NCBI GenBank assembly: GCA_028278025.1
Contig: JANQFE010000101.1
Location: 1 to 55,221 of the forward strand
Reading direction: 5' to 3'
Origin: Thermodesulfobacteriota bacterium
Lineage (GTDB): Bacteria > Desulfobacterota > WTBG01 > CAIYCZ01 > CAIRTM01
Length of the DNA stretch: 55,221 bases
Under the pieces are notes generated by a model. It did no database searches. It saw only the letters and a program-made list of their open reading frames with translations, and was not told the origin of the DNA. How positions within the stretch are numbered: position 1 is the first letter of the stretch; each line of letters begins with the position of its first letter. Made by a program: the position numbers and the translations under genes. Shown one piece after another: positions 7,777 through 16,642 of this stretch.

Positions 7777-8730
7777 ATGGTGAACCTTACTATTGACGGC
7801 AAAAAAATATCAGCAGCAGATGGTGAAACGCTTCTTCAGGTTGCCCGCGATAACGGTATTCAGATTCCCACACTCTGCTCAAATGATGGGCTTGAGCCTT
7901 ACGGGGCCTGCCGCCTGTGCGTAGTAGAAGTACAAAACGGCAGCATGGTGACCCTGGAAACGGCATGCACCTATCCTGCAGCAGAGGGTATCAAGGTTAG
8001 AACAGACGCGCCGGATGTAATCAAAGCACGCAAGCTTGTCCTGGGCTTGCATCTTGCCCGCTGTCCTAATGTAAAGCTTATCAAAGAGCTTGCAGCGCAG
8101 TACGGCATTGAAAAACCTGCAGAACATTTGCGCATGGAAAATGAATACTGTATTCTGTGTGGTCTGTGTGTCAGGGCCTGCAATGAAGTCGTACAGGCGG
8201 GTGCCATCAGCTTTTGCGGCAGCGGTAAAGACAAAAGAGTCGACAGTCCTTTTGGTCTTGAAGCTGAAGACTGTATCGGCTGCAGCTCATGCGCTTTTGT
8301 GTGTCCCACGGGCATTATCAAAGTGCGGGATATAGAAAAGGCAACCGAGCAGATGCCTGCCGGTGAGGTTGAGATTGGACCCGAAAGAATCATCGAGAAC
8401 TGGAATAGAAACTTGAAACTGCGAACCTGTAAAGATTCTAACAACGCCTATGCTCCGGAATTTATGCTGAATCGGTTTTGCAAAACCATGGACCTGCCCG
8501 ACCAGTTCTTTGATATTTCTCCCAGCTATCGGGAGTTCCCGGTTGTAGATGAAGACCTGTGCGTGGGATGCGGCGCATGTTCGGATGAATGCCCTGTTGG
8601 TGCTATACAGCTGCGGGAGCGCGAAAACAAGGAGGTTAGATCTAACATTCTGACAACCCATTGCTGCGGATGCAGAACCTGCACCATGTATTGTGTCCGC
8701 TCTGCAATTAAAGTTCCTGAAATAGCATAG
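7777..8730 (+). CDS. orphan NuoG/HoxU-like iron-sulfur protein with extra ferredoxin domain
   Basis: A 317-aa electron-transfer protein. Residues 1-75 are a plant-type [2Fe-2S] domain with ligands C34, C45, C48 and C64, as in NuoG, HoxU and Fe-only hydrogenase N-termini. Residues ~120-180 hold two [4Fe-4S] motifs (C125-C128-C131-C135 and C166-C169-C172-C176). The C-terminal part adds two more: C262-C265-C268-C272 and C296-C299-C302-C306. The His-Cys cluster usual between the first two domains is not evident (only HLARC at ~92-96). No catalytic domain, diaphorase or hydrogenase gene lies nearby, so it probably serves as a soluble electron-carrying subunit for a partner encoded elsewhere. A strong terminator follows, so transcription ends here. 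Confidence 0.82.
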   Translation: MVNLTIDGKKISAADGETLLQVARDNGIQIPTLCSNDGLEPYGACRLCVVEVQNGSMVTLETACTYPAAEGIKVRTDAPDVIKARKLVLGLHLARCPNVKLIKELAAQYGIEKPAEHLRMENEYCILCGLCVRACNEVVQAGAISFCGSGKDKRVDSPFGLEAEDCIGCSSCAFVCPTGIIKVRDIEKATEQMPAGEVEIGPERIIENWNRNLKLRTCKDSNNAYAPEFMLNRFCKTMDLPDQFFDISPSYREFPVVDEDLCVGCGACSDECPVGAIQLRERENKEVRSNILTTHCCGCRTCTMYCVRSAIKVPEIA

Positions 8731-8763
8731 TAATTTCATTACAGCACGTTAGAAGGTTACCCC

Positions 8764-8803
8764 AAAGGTCTGCTGCAACATCTACCCACAGCAGACCTTT
8801 TTT
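8764..8803 (+). terminator. rho-independent terminator after the iron-sulfur protein gene
   Basis: AAAGGTCTGCTG (8764-8775) pairs perfectly with CAGCAGACCTTT (8789-8800) across a 13-nt loop, with T-run to 8803. It lies 34 bp after the stop codon. Confidence 0.9.
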
Positions 8804-8852
8804 ACTATCCTGCGCCAGAATGCCCGGCAGGGCAGGGATGAATGGCGAGGAT

Positions 8853-8982
8853 AGCCCTCCATAAGCTTCAGCGTAGGAGGGCTCAAGGCTACGAAGAGCT
8901 CCGCAGTTTTTATAAAGAGTAGGATGCCCCGCACTGTACGCGGGGGGCTTCCCTGGTTATACCTGAGCATCTGTATAGATGC
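8853..8982. repeat. cluster of short palindromes (REP-like)
   Basis: Three inverted repeats lie close together: AGCCCTCC/GGAGGGCT (8853-8883), GCCCCGC/GCGGGG (8926-8945), and GCATCT-gtat-AGATGC (8967-8982). The sequence between them contains no gene. The pattern suits a bacterial interspersed palindromic element. The remaining gap 8731-9109 holds only the terminator before it and a possible tRNA promoter after it. Confidence 0.45.
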
Positions 8983-9031
8983 TTCACATTGTGACAACTG
9001 TTGCAGGTAATATCTTACAACAAAAAAACTA

Positions 9032-9060
9032 TTGAAGATTTTTGCATGTAGGGTAATAAT
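9032..9060 (+). promoter_or_regulatory. possible sigma-70 promoter for tRNA-Gln/gatCA
   Basis: TTGAAG (9032-9037), a 16-bp spacer and TAATAAT (9054-9060) stand ~50 bp before the tRNA-Gln gene. The match is moderate and no other candidate is seen between the palindromes and the tRNA. Confidence 0.35.
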
Positions 9061-9109
9061 AATTTAATCAGCTTTTTGGGCAGCAGGTTAAATGTTTAAA
9101 AACACATGC

Positions 9110-9183
9110 TCGGGGATCGTCTAAAGGCAGGACAGCGGGTTTTGGTCCCGCCAGTGGAGGTTCGAATCCTCCTCCCCGAGCCA
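9110..9183 (+). tRNA. tRNA-Gln (anticodon TTG)
   Basis: Acceptor stem TCGGGGA/TCCCCGA with discriminator G and an encoded CCA (9181-9183). The anticodon arm GCGGG-TTTTGGT-CCCGC gives TTG (Gln). The D-arm and T-loop (GTTCGAATC) are normal. It lies 30 bp before gatC, whose product helps amidate Glu charged on this very tRNA. Confidence 0.95.
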
Positions 9184-9212
9184 TTTACTGCTAATCAACG
9201 AAGGGTGCTATC

Positions 9213-9503
9213 ATGAAAATTTCCAAAAAAGATGTTGAGCATGTAGCTTCTCTGGCGCGTTTACAATTTTCAGAAGAAGAAACTGCTCTTTTTACCCACC
9301 AGTTGAACAGTATTCTGGAATATTTTGAGAAGCTTCAAAATGTTGACACGACCGATGTTGCGCCGTCTTTTCATGCCGTAGATGTGCGTAATGCCTTTCG
9401 TGATGACATCCCGGGAGATTCTCTGCCCGTCCAGGAGTCGTTAAAGAATGCGCCGGAACCTGTGCAGTCATTTTTCAAGGTTCCCAAAATCATAGAGGTG
9501 TAA
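9213..9503 (+). CDS. gatC: Asp/Glu-tRNA(Asn/Gln) amidotransferase subunit C
   Basis: A 96-aa protein that stabilises GatA and links it to GatB in the GatCAB complex, which converts Glu-tRNA(Gln) to Gln-tRNA(Gln). It shows the family start (KKDVEHVASLARLQFSEEE) and the middle/end pattern (NAFRDDIPGDSLP, then a C-terminal FFKVPKIIEV). AAGGGTG precedes the ATG. It is followed by gatA after three bases. No gatB is present in the window. Confidence 0.93.
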   Translation: MKISKKDVEHVASLARLQFSEEETALFTHQLNSILEYFEKLQNVDTTDVAPSFHAVDVRNAFRDDIPGDSLPVQESLKNAPEPVQSFFKVPKIIEV

Positions 9504-9506
9504 CCG

Positions 9507-10973
9507 GTGGATAAAGAACTGTACCAAATGACTATTCATGAACTTTATAGGTTGCTTCGTGATAAAAAAGTGAGCTCTCAGGAGATACTCCATTCAGTCT
9601 TTTCCCGGATTGACGCTGTTGAGGAAAAAACACATGCCTATATTGCCCTTACCCGTGATGTAGCCCGACAGCAAGCCCGAGATGCTGATGAAAAGCTCTC
9701 CAAGAACGAAGGCGGTTATCTAACCGGCATTCCACTGGGCATCAAGGACATTTTATGTACGACCGGAATTGCAACGACCTGCGGTTCAAAAATACTTGAA
9801 AATTTCATACCGCCTTACGACGCAACCGTTATACAGAAACTGAAAAGCCAAACAGCGGTATTTACCGGCAAAACCAATATGGATGAATTTGCCATGGGCT
9901 CCTCAAATGAAAATTCCTTTTTCGGCCCTACTCACAATCCCTGGGACCCTGACAGGGTTCCCGGCGGATCAAGCGGGGGGTCAGCCGTTGCCGTGGCAGC
10001 CGACGAATGCATCGCTGCCTTGGGAACCGATACCGGCGGATCTATTCGTCAGCCTGCTTCATACTGCGGTGTTGTCGGGCTTAAGCCGACCTACGGGCGG
10101 GTTTCCCGCTTCGGGCTCATTGCATATGCATCTTCTCTGGACCAGGTTGGCCCGGTCACCAAGGATGTCGAAGATGCAGCCATCCTGCTCAATGCCGTTA
10201 GCGGGTATGATACCAATGATTCAACCTCGATAAACAGAAAAGTTCCTGATTTCACTAAGGCTCTTGGGCGTGACCTGCAGGATCTCACTATCGGCATACC
10301 CAAGCAGTACTTCATTGAGGGGCTTGATCCTGCCGTAGAACAGGCAGTCTGGAACGCAATCCGCGAAATTGAAAAACAGGGGGCCGTACTAAAAGACGTA
10401 AACCTGCCGCATACGGAATGTGCAGTTCCCGTGTACTATTTAATAGCAACAGCAGAAGCCAGCTCTAACCTGGCCCGCTACGACGGGGTAAAATACGGTT
10501 ACCGCAGCAGCAACGAAACCAGCCTTCTAAAAATGTATGAGCAGACCCGTTCGGAAGGTTTCGGTCCTGAGGTTAAGCGGCGTATCATGCTCGGCACCTA
10601 TGCCCTGTCTGCAGGATATTATGATGCCTATTACAAAAAAGCCTCCCAGGTCAGAACACTTATTCAGCAGGATTTTGTCGATGCCTATACCCGGTGTGAC
10701 CTTATAATAACCCCTACTGCACCAACACCGGCATTTAAAATCGGTGAGAAAGCAAATGATCCCCTGAACATGTATTTGGGAGACATTTTTACTGTTCCGG
10801 CCAACCTTGCCGGTCTACCGGCGATCTCCGTGCCCTGCGGCTTTACCGACGCAGGTCTGCCTATCGGGCTTCAGATTATCGGGAATCTGTTTGAAGAAGA
10901 AAAAATGCTGCAGTGCGCCTACTGCCATGAGCAGCATACCCAGTGGCATCTGCAAAAACCCTCTCTGGTATGA
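9507..10973 (+). CDS. gatA: Asp/Glu-tRNA(Asn/Gln) amidotransferase subunit A
   Basis: A 488-aa amidase-signature enzyme that frees ammonia from glutamine for transamidation of Glu-tRNA(Gln). The Ser-cisSer-Lys triad is visible: K80 in GIPLGIKD, S155 in the GGSSGGSA loop and S179 in [10 protein letters not shown]. The start is GTG, nine bases after a GAGG inside the gatC end. Length and end are normal. It forms a transcription unit with gatC and probably with tRNA-Gln upstream. The gatB partner must be elsewhere. Confidence 0.95.
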   Translation: MDKELYQMTIHELYRLLRDKKVSSQEILHSVFSRIDAVEEKTHAYIALTRDVARQQARDADEKLSKNEGGYLTGIPLGIKDILCTTGIATTCGSKILENFIPPYDATVIQKLKSQTAVFTGKTNMDEFAMGSSNENSFFGPTHNPWDPDRVPGGSSGGSAVAVAADECIAALGTDTGGSIRQPASYCGVVGLKPTYGRVSRFGLIAYASSLDQVGPVTKDVEDAAILLNAVSGYDTNDSTSINRKVPDFTKALGRDLQDLTIGIPKQYFIEGLDPAVEQAVWNAIREIEKQGAVLKDVNLPHTECAVPVYYLIATAEASSNLARYDGVKYGYRSSNETSLLKMYEQTRSEGFGPEVKRRIMLGTYALSAGYYDAYYKKASQVRTLIQQDFVDAYTRCDLIITPTAPTPAFKIGEKANDPLNMYLGDIFTVPANLAGLPAISVPCGFTDAGLPIGLQIIGNLFEEEKMLQCAYCHEQHTQWHLQKPSLV

Positions 10974-11092
10974 GCGAAATCATATCAACAAACCTTACCA
11001 ACCATAGCAGGATTGTGTCTTTCAGAAAAATACTTTCAACAGGTAATAAATCAGTTATCCTTTAGGCAAGAATTACCGAAAAATTTAATCAT

Positions 11093-12787
11093 ATGAATCG
11101 TTCTAACCATTATACCCAACTAGTTCGAATATGTGTCTATGCTTTTTTTCTGCTGGCTGCCCAGTTTTGGGGAGGTGCATCCGTCGGTATAGCCCAAAAC
11201 CGTCTCATTGACATACGCTACTGGTCCTCACCCACCTTTACCCGCATTGTTCTGGACCTGAAAACAAAAGCACACTACGACGCATTCAGCCTTGTAAAAC
11301 CGCACCGGCTCGTTGTAGACTTGAAAGATTTTGACGGGCCGGCACCCAAGAAACTGGTTAAAATCCGGGACGGCATTGTAAAACAGGTGCGGACTTCACG
11401 CAAAGACCCTAAAACTGTCCGAATCGTAATCGATCTTGCCAAAAAATCTAATCATAAAATTTTTCCACTAAAAAAAATCAGCACAAAACCACCCCGGCTT
11501 GTTATAGACATCCGCCGCCCTGACCTTGAGAAGGCTGACAGGGCCGCAAGGGAACAGACCCGGAAGCTAAAGCAGACCCAGGGCGATGTTGTTGTTGTCA
11601 TCGACCCTGGACATGGCGGAGAGGATCCGGGAACAGTCAGCAAACAGGGTACCCGGGAAAAGGATATTGTTTTTGCTATTGCAAAAAAGACGGTAGCAAA
11701 GCTTAACCGTAAAAAAGGCCTGAAAGCATATCTAACCAGAAAGGGAGACTATTTTATTCCCCTGCGAAGACGCATAGAGATTGCCAAACAATACGGGGCC
11801 GATGTGTTTGTAAGTATTCATGTCGACTCCAGCTTCAGCAGTAAAGTATACGGCAGCTCTGTGTACTGCCTTTCCTTTAAGGGCGCTTCCAGTAATGCTG
11901 CCAAAATGGCTGCCAGGAAAGAAAATGCTTCTGACTTTATTGGAGGTGTCCCGCTTGACCATTACAACCGTGACCTGAATGCTATCATTGTGGATCTGGT
12001 TCAGACCCACAATTTAAATTCAAGTCTGCGCCTGGCCGGACTTATGCTTAAAGAAATTGCCAAAATCAACAGATTACATACCAAAAAGCCCCACCAGGCT
12101 GATTTTGCTGTGCTTAAAGCCCCGGATATACCGTCAGTGCTTATTGAGACAGACTTTATGAGTAACCCCCGCAGAGAAAAAAGGATGAAAACAGCCTGGT
12201 TTCAAAATGAATATGCTAACAGGATAACTGCCGCCCTAACCAGGTTTTTAGCCGGGAGGACTCCGCCCGTACAACAATATTATGCCCAGTCAGGACTTAT
12301 TCTCCACACTATCAAAAGGGGGGAAACCCTATCCCATATTGCCCAGCAATACAACACCACTGTCAGCCGTCTGCGCACCCTCAACAACCTGTCTTCAAAA
12401 AGCATCATCAGATACGGCCAAAAACTACGGGTAAAACCCGGCAAAGCTGCAAAACGTACAAAACCGGCCCCCACCTACCACATTGTTAAAAAGGGAGAAT
12501 CACTTTCATCCATTGCCCAGCAATACAACACCACTGTCAGCCGTCTGCGCACCCTCAACAACCTGTCTTCAAAAAACATCATCAGGTACGGCCAAAAACT
12601 ACGGGTAAAACCCGCTAAAACTGCAAAACGTACAAGGCCAAGCCCCACCTACCACATTGTTAAAAAGGGAGAATCACTTTCATCCATTGCCCAAAAATAC
12701 AACACCACTGTCAGCCGTCTGCGCACACTTAACAACCTGTCTTCAAAAAACATCATCAGGTACGGCCAAAAATTACGAGTTTTATAA
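11093..12787 (+). CDS. N-acetylmuramoyl-L-alanine amidase with AMIN and three LysM domains
   Basis: A 564-aa periplasmic cell-wall hydrolase that cuts the bond between muramic acid and the stem peptide and acts in daughter-cell separation. Order: signal segment (~11-34); AMIN domain (~37-140), which targets peptidoglycan at the septum; Amidase_3 catalytic domain (~166-388) with the zinc ligand H174 in IDPGHGG, E189, H243 in VSIHVDSS and the catalytic E352 in VLIETDFMSN; then three LysM modules (~404-447, ~462-505, ~520-564) that bind glycan. E. coli AmiC has the AMIN-Amidase_3 order but no LysM. The last two LysM units differ by few bases, so they come from a recent duplication. The gene is monocistronic as far as visible. 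Confidence 0.93.
   Translation: MNRSNHYTQLVRICVYAFFLLAAQFWGGASVGIAQNRLIDIRYWSSPTFTRIVLDLKTKAHYDAFSLVKPHRLVVDLKDFDGPAPKKLVKIRDGIVKQVRTSRKDPKTVRIVIDLAKKSNHKIFPLKKISTKPPRLVIDIRRPDLEKADRAAREQTRKLKQTQGDVVVVIDPGHGGEDPGTVSKQGTREKDIVFAIAKKTVAKLNRKKGLKAYLTRKGDYFIPLRRRIEIAKQYGADVFVSIHVDSSFSSKVYGSSVYCLSFKGASSNAAKMAARKENASDFIGGVPLDHYNRDLNAIIVDLVQTHNLNSSLRLAGLMLKEIAKINRLHTKKPHQADFAVLKAPDIPSVLIETDFMSNPRREKRMKTAWFQNEYANRITAALTRFLAGRTPPVQQYYAQSGLILHTIKRGETLSHIAQQYNTTVSRLRTLNNLSSKSIIRYGQKLRVKPGKAAKRTKPAPTYHIVKKGESLSSIAQQYNTTVSRLRTLNNLSSKNIIRYGQKLRVKPAKTAKRTRPSPTYHIVKKGESLSSIAQKYNTTVSRLRTLNNLSSKNIIRYGQKLRVL
12305..12787 (+). repeat. tandem LysM-coding repeat, 174-bp unit, ~2.8 copies
   Basis: The segment CCACCTACCACATTGTTAAA recurs exactly 174 bp apart (at ~12471 and ~12645), and the block coding TTVSRLRTLNNLSSK recurs three times. 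The spacing equals 58 codons, so the reading frame is kept and unit number can change by slippage or recombination. Confidence 0.9.
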
Positions 12788-13054
12788 GATTTGTATGCAG
12801 GCAGGCTGAACAGCATAGGGTCTTAAAGTGCGGGGTAAAGCAAAAAAGTCAAATTTTTTCATCTAGTTATCATAAAAACTGCCCTGCACCGCGACACCAG
12901 CCGCTGTTTATGGTACATACTTTGCATTATTGGGTAGTTGAACCTGCAGTTCTGAGAATCTATTAGCATTGACGCAGTGAATTTATCCTGATATAAAAAT
13001 TAATTATGGTAGATCAATGAGATATATAATCACAGCAGTCTCCAGTAACGTATC

Positions 13055-14764
13055 ATGAATGCTAGCGAAAATACATTATCCAATATACTGCTTTCCTCAG
13101 GTAAGGTTGCACAGGACACCCTCAAGACAGTTATACAGGAGCAAGGGGTACACCCCTATGAAGCCTGTCAGCGTCTGATAGATTTGGGCTTTATCTCGGA
13201 GGAGGATCTTCTAAAGCTCCTAGGTAATTATTTTGACTTCGACTATATCTCCCTGAAAAATTTTCAGAGCAAGAACCTGTTTATTGAAAGCCTTTCTGAA
13301 AACTTTATGCGGGAGGCCAAATTCGTTCCCCTTGAGGTCAAAGACAATACCCTGGTTATTGCAATTAATAATCCCTTTGATGAGTCGCTGCAGGATGCCA
13401 TCATGATGGCTACTGCATATAAATATAATCTTGAAATCCACCTGGCCAAGGAAAATGAAATTTCAGATGTAATCGAGACACTGTTCAGCACCGGCTCTTC
13501 TTCCATGGAGCGGCTTATTGAAAACATAGGCAAGGAGGATGAAGGTGATATTGCTCTGGAGGATGAAGGTGACATTGCTCATCTAAAGGACTTGGCCTCA
13601 GAAGCACCGGTAATACGACTGGTTAACCTGATTGTCTCACGTGCCATAGAGCTGCAGGCCAGTGATATCCACTTTGAGCCGTTTGAGAAAAGCTTTCACA
13701 TTCGATACAGGATCGATGGTGTTTTGCACGATATGGAGTCGCCCCCCAAACATCTTCAGGCCGCGGTTATTTCCAGAATCAAAATTATGTCTAAGCTCAA
13801 TATCGCAGAACGAAGACTTCCCCAGGACGGCCGGATAAAGCTGCGGGTAATGGGTAAAGAAATAGATTTCAGAGTATCAACGCTGCCGACCCTGTTTGGT
13901 GAGAGTGTTGTCATGCGTATTCTGGACAGCGAGAGTATCGTGTTTGACCTGGATCATCTTGGCTTTCCTAAAGAAAAACTACACAATTTTGAGGACCTGA
14001 TTTCACGCCCCTACGGTATTATCCTGGTTACCGGCCCCACAGGCAGCGGTAAAACCACAACTCTGTACAGCGCTCTTAATAAGATAAATTCCCCTGATAA
14101 AAAAATTATAACCGTCGAGGACCCGGTAGAATATCAGCTGTACGGGGTTAACCAGATACATGTTAAACCATCCATTGGTCTTACATTTGCAAACTGTCTC
14201 AGATCAATTTTGCGCCAGGACCCTGATGTAATCATGATAGGTGAAATACGTGATGCTGAAACAGCAGAGATTGCCATTCATGCTGCTCTCACCGGCCACC
14301 TGGTTTTCAGTACGCTGCATACCAATGATGCTGCCGGTGCAATCACACGCCTGCTGGAAATGGGGATGGAAAACTACCTGGTTTCTTCAAGCCTCCTGGG
14401 TATCCTTGCCCAGCGGCTTGTACGGGTCATCTGTCCCCAATGCCGCGAGATCTACAGCCCCTCCCCTGAAGCTCTGCAGGAATTGGAAGTACGCCCCGAG
14501 GATGCCTCCCGGATAAAACTGGCCAAAGGAACCGGGTGTGACCACTGTGCCAACACCGGGTATCGGGGCCGCAGCGGTATATATGAACTTTTAATGGTAC
14601 AGGATGATATCCGCCACTTGATCCTTGAACAGGTCGACAGCAAAAAAATCAAGGACAAAGCCCGCGAGCTTGGCATGCAGACCCTCCGAGAGGCTGGCTG
14701 GCGCAAGGTGCTGCAACAGCATACAACCGGCTCAGAGGTTATCCGGGTTACCCAGGTTGAATAA
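13055..14764 (+). CDS. gspE: type II secretion ATPase GspE
   Basis: A 569-aa cytoplasmic hexameric ATPase that powers assembly of the pseudopilus. The N-terminal MshEN-like domain (~1-150) binds GspL. The Walker A GPTGSGKT is at 327-334, followed by an Asp box, Walker B around IMIGEIRDAETAEIA and a His box (HLVFSTLHTND). A tetracysteine zinc site (ICPQC ... CDHC) stands near residues 450-495, as in GspE/PilB. A 24-bp tandem duplication (13535-13582) gives EDEGDIAL twice in the linker. It heads an operon running to gspD. Confidence 0.95.
   Translation: MNASENTLSNILLSSGKVAQDTLKTVIQEQGVHPYEACQRLIDLGFISEEDLLKLLGNYFDFDYISLKNFQSKNLFIESLSENFMREAKFVPLEVKDNTLVIAINNPFDESLQDAIMMATAYKYNLEIHLAKENEISDVIETLFSTGSSSMERLIENIGKEDEGDIALEDEGDIAHLKDLASEAPVIRLVNLIVSRAIELQASDIHFEPFEKSFHIRYRIDGVLHDMESPPKHLQAAVISRIKIMSKLNIAERRLPQDGRIKLRVMGKEIDFRVSTLPTLFGESVVMRILDSESIVFDLDHLGFPKEKLHNFEDLISRPYGIILVTGPTGSGKTTTLYSALNKINSPDKKIITVEDPVEYQLYGVNQIHVKPSIGLTFANCLRSILRQDPDVIMIGEIRDAETAEIAIHAALTGHLVFSTLHTNDAAGAITRLLEMGMENYLVSSSLLGILAQRLVRVICPQCREIYSPSPEALQELEVRPEDASRIKLAKGTGCDHCANTGYRGRSGIYELLMVQDDIRHLILEQVDSKKIKDKARELGMQTLREAGWRKVLQQHTTGSEVIRVTQVE
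13535..13582 (+). repeat. 24-bp tandem duplication inside gspE
   Basis: Two adjacent 24-bp units (13535-13558 and 13559-13582), differing at a few bases, encode EDEGDIAL and EDEGDIAH. The frame is kept and the duplicated part lies in the acidic linker before the ATPase domain, so function is probably unaffected. Confidence 0.85.
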
Positions 14765-14839
14765 TAATATGAGTTATGCGCAATGCGGGATGAAAAAAAA
14801 CCGATTCGTCCCCCGTTACTCATTACTGAGAATTTTTTT

Positions 14840-16072
14840 ATGCCTGAATTTGTTTATAAAGCAAGTGACCGTACCGGCAAGATAATTGAAGGAAGCATAG
14901 ATGCCGGTGATCAGTCTGCGGTTATCAATAAACTGCGCGGTATGGGCTACATCCCTATTCGCATCGGCCCGGCAACAACAGGCAAGGCATTATCGCTCAA
15001 GCTGAACCTGCAATTCAGCCTGCCTTCCCCTTTCAGCACAGTTTCAGGCAAAGACCTGCTTTCATTTACCCAGGCGCTTGCCACCCTGATCAAGGCCGGC
15101 CTCCCTCTTGACAAGAGCCTGTCAATCTTGTCGGAAATTACTGAAAACGAACAGTTGAAAACCATCACCCAGGAACTCTTAAAAGATGTGCGCGGCGGAA
15201 AAGCATTCTCTGATGCGCTGGCCCAGCACTCCCGTGTTTTTACCAGGCTCTATATTAATATGATCAGGGCCGGTGAAGCCGGCGGTGTCCTTGATGTGGT
15301 GTTGGAAAGGCTGGTTGATTTTCTCGAACGCTCTCAGGCCTTGAGGGAAACAATAAAAAACGCTATGATCTATCCCGCCGTTTTAGTAACGGTGATGGGT
15401 ATTGTTGTTTCCGTAATGCTTATGTTTGTTGTGCCGAAATTTGTCGATATTTTCGACATGATGGGGCAGGAAATACCTCTGCCGACTCAAATACTGCTTT
15501 CCTTCAGTATTATTATAAAAAAATTCTGGTGGTTGATTCTGGGGCTGGCTATAGCCGGTTACTACTGGTTTAGAAATTATACCCAAACGGAAAAAGGCCG
15601 ATTCAATTGGGACAGTGTGAAGCTGAAAGTGGCCATGATTAAAAATCTGATATTAAAAATTGAGGTGGCCCGGTTTTCACGAACCCTGGGAACCCTGATA
15701 ACCAGCGGCGTTCCCCTGCTGCAAGCTCTGGCCATCGTAAAGGAGATTATCGGTAATGTGGTCATAGCAAACTCCATTGTCTCTATCCAGAAAGCCGTCA
15801 AGGAAGGCAAGGGCGTCTCCCTTCCTATGCGGTCTACAGGCATTTTCCCTTCACTTGCTATGCACATGATACGGATCGGGGAAGAAACCGGCAAAATGGA
15901 GGAAATGCTCATACGCGTTGCAGATACCTATGACCGTGAAGTCCAGAATGCAGTTGCCCGGTTTATTGCATTTCTTGAACCTGCACTTATCCTTCTTATG
16001 TCACTGCTGGTCGGCTTTATTGTCATGTCAATAGTCTGGGCAATTTTCAGTATTAATGATGTGTCGTTTTAA
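14840..16072 (+). CDS. gspF: type II secretion inner-membrane platform protein GspF
   Basis: A 410-aa polytopic protein at the base of the secretion machine. It has the family start MPEFVYKASDRTGKIIEGSI, two T2SF domains (~65-190 and ~265-390) and three hydrophobic segments (~165-190, ~215-240, ~375-405). I chose the ATG at 14840 because all family members start with this block; an in-frame ATG at 14783 would add 19 residues coded by a repeat-like spacer (TTACTCATTACTGAG). It follows gspE after 75 bp. Confidence 0.92.
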   Translation: MPEFVYKASDRTGKIIEGSIDAGDQSAVINKLRGMGYIPIRIGPATTGKALSLKLNLQFSLPSPFSTVSGKDLLSFTQALATLIKAGLPLDKSLSILSEITENEQLKTITQELLKDVRGGKAFSDALAQHSRVFTRLYINMIRAGEAGGVLDVVLERLVDFLERSQALRETIKNAMIYPAVLVTVMGIVVSVMLMFVVPKFVDIFDMMGQEIPLPTQILLSFSIIIKKFWWLILGLAIAGYYWFRNYTQTEKGRFNWDSVKLKVAMIKNLILKIEVARFSRTLGTLITSGVPLLQALAIVKEIIGNVVIANSIVSIQKAVKEGKGVSLPMRSTGIFPSLAMHMIRIGEETGKMEEMLIRVADTYDREVQNAVARFIAFLEPALILLMSLLVGFIVMSIVWAIFSINDVSF

Positions 16073-16167
16073 ATATTCTGTATGACCTAAACTGCTGCTG
16101 AGCAACATGGAATTTTATTATATAATATTATCGGGGTAAACTATTTACATACCATGGGAGGTAAACA

Positions 16168-16635
16168 ATGAAAAAAAACAGAAAACAGAAAATTAATTCT
16201 CGGGGGTTTACCCTCATTGAGCTTTTGGTTGTCATTGTTATTCTTGGTCTGCTGGTCGGCCTGGTAGGACCAAAAGTTATGGGAAGACTTAAGGGGGCCA
16301 AGCAGTCCACCGCCCAGACTCAGATTGAACTGCTTGCTACGGCCTGCGATACATTTCGCCTGGATGTGGGGCGATACCCCAAAGACCTGGATGAACTCAC
16401 ACGATGTGACGAAGATGACTGCAAAAAATGGGACGGTCCCTATACGAGAAAAAGCCAGATCCCCAAAGACCCCTGGGGCAATGCCTATGATTACAGAGTC
16501 CCGGGAGACGATGGACGAGATTTTGACATTGTTTCATATGGTCTGGACGGCACATCGGGAGGTGATGGTGAAAACAGGGATATTGCCAGCTGGAGAACCC
16601 TTAATGAAGAAGATGAGGCTGACGAAGAGGGCTAG
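16168..16635 (+). CDS. gspG: major pseudopilin GspG
   Basis: A 155-aa prepilin with a short basic leader cut after G13 (SRG|FTLIELLVVIVIL) and the conserved E at +5. The C-terminal domain shows the usual calcium-site region (PKDPWGNAYDYRVPG ... FDIVSYGLDGTSGGDGENRD). It polymerises into the pseudopilus of the type II system. GGGAGG precedes the ATG. The acidic tail EEDEADEEG is a local extension. Confidence 0.95.
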   Translation: MKKNRKQKINSRGFTLIELLVVIVILGLLVGLVGPKVMGRLKGAKQSTAQTQIELLATACDTFRLDVGRYPKDLDELTRCDEDDCKKWDGPYTRKSQIPKDPWGNAYDYRVPGDDGRDFDIVSYGLDGTSGGDGENRDIASWRTLNEEDEADEEG

Positions 16636-16642
16636 CGTTTAG

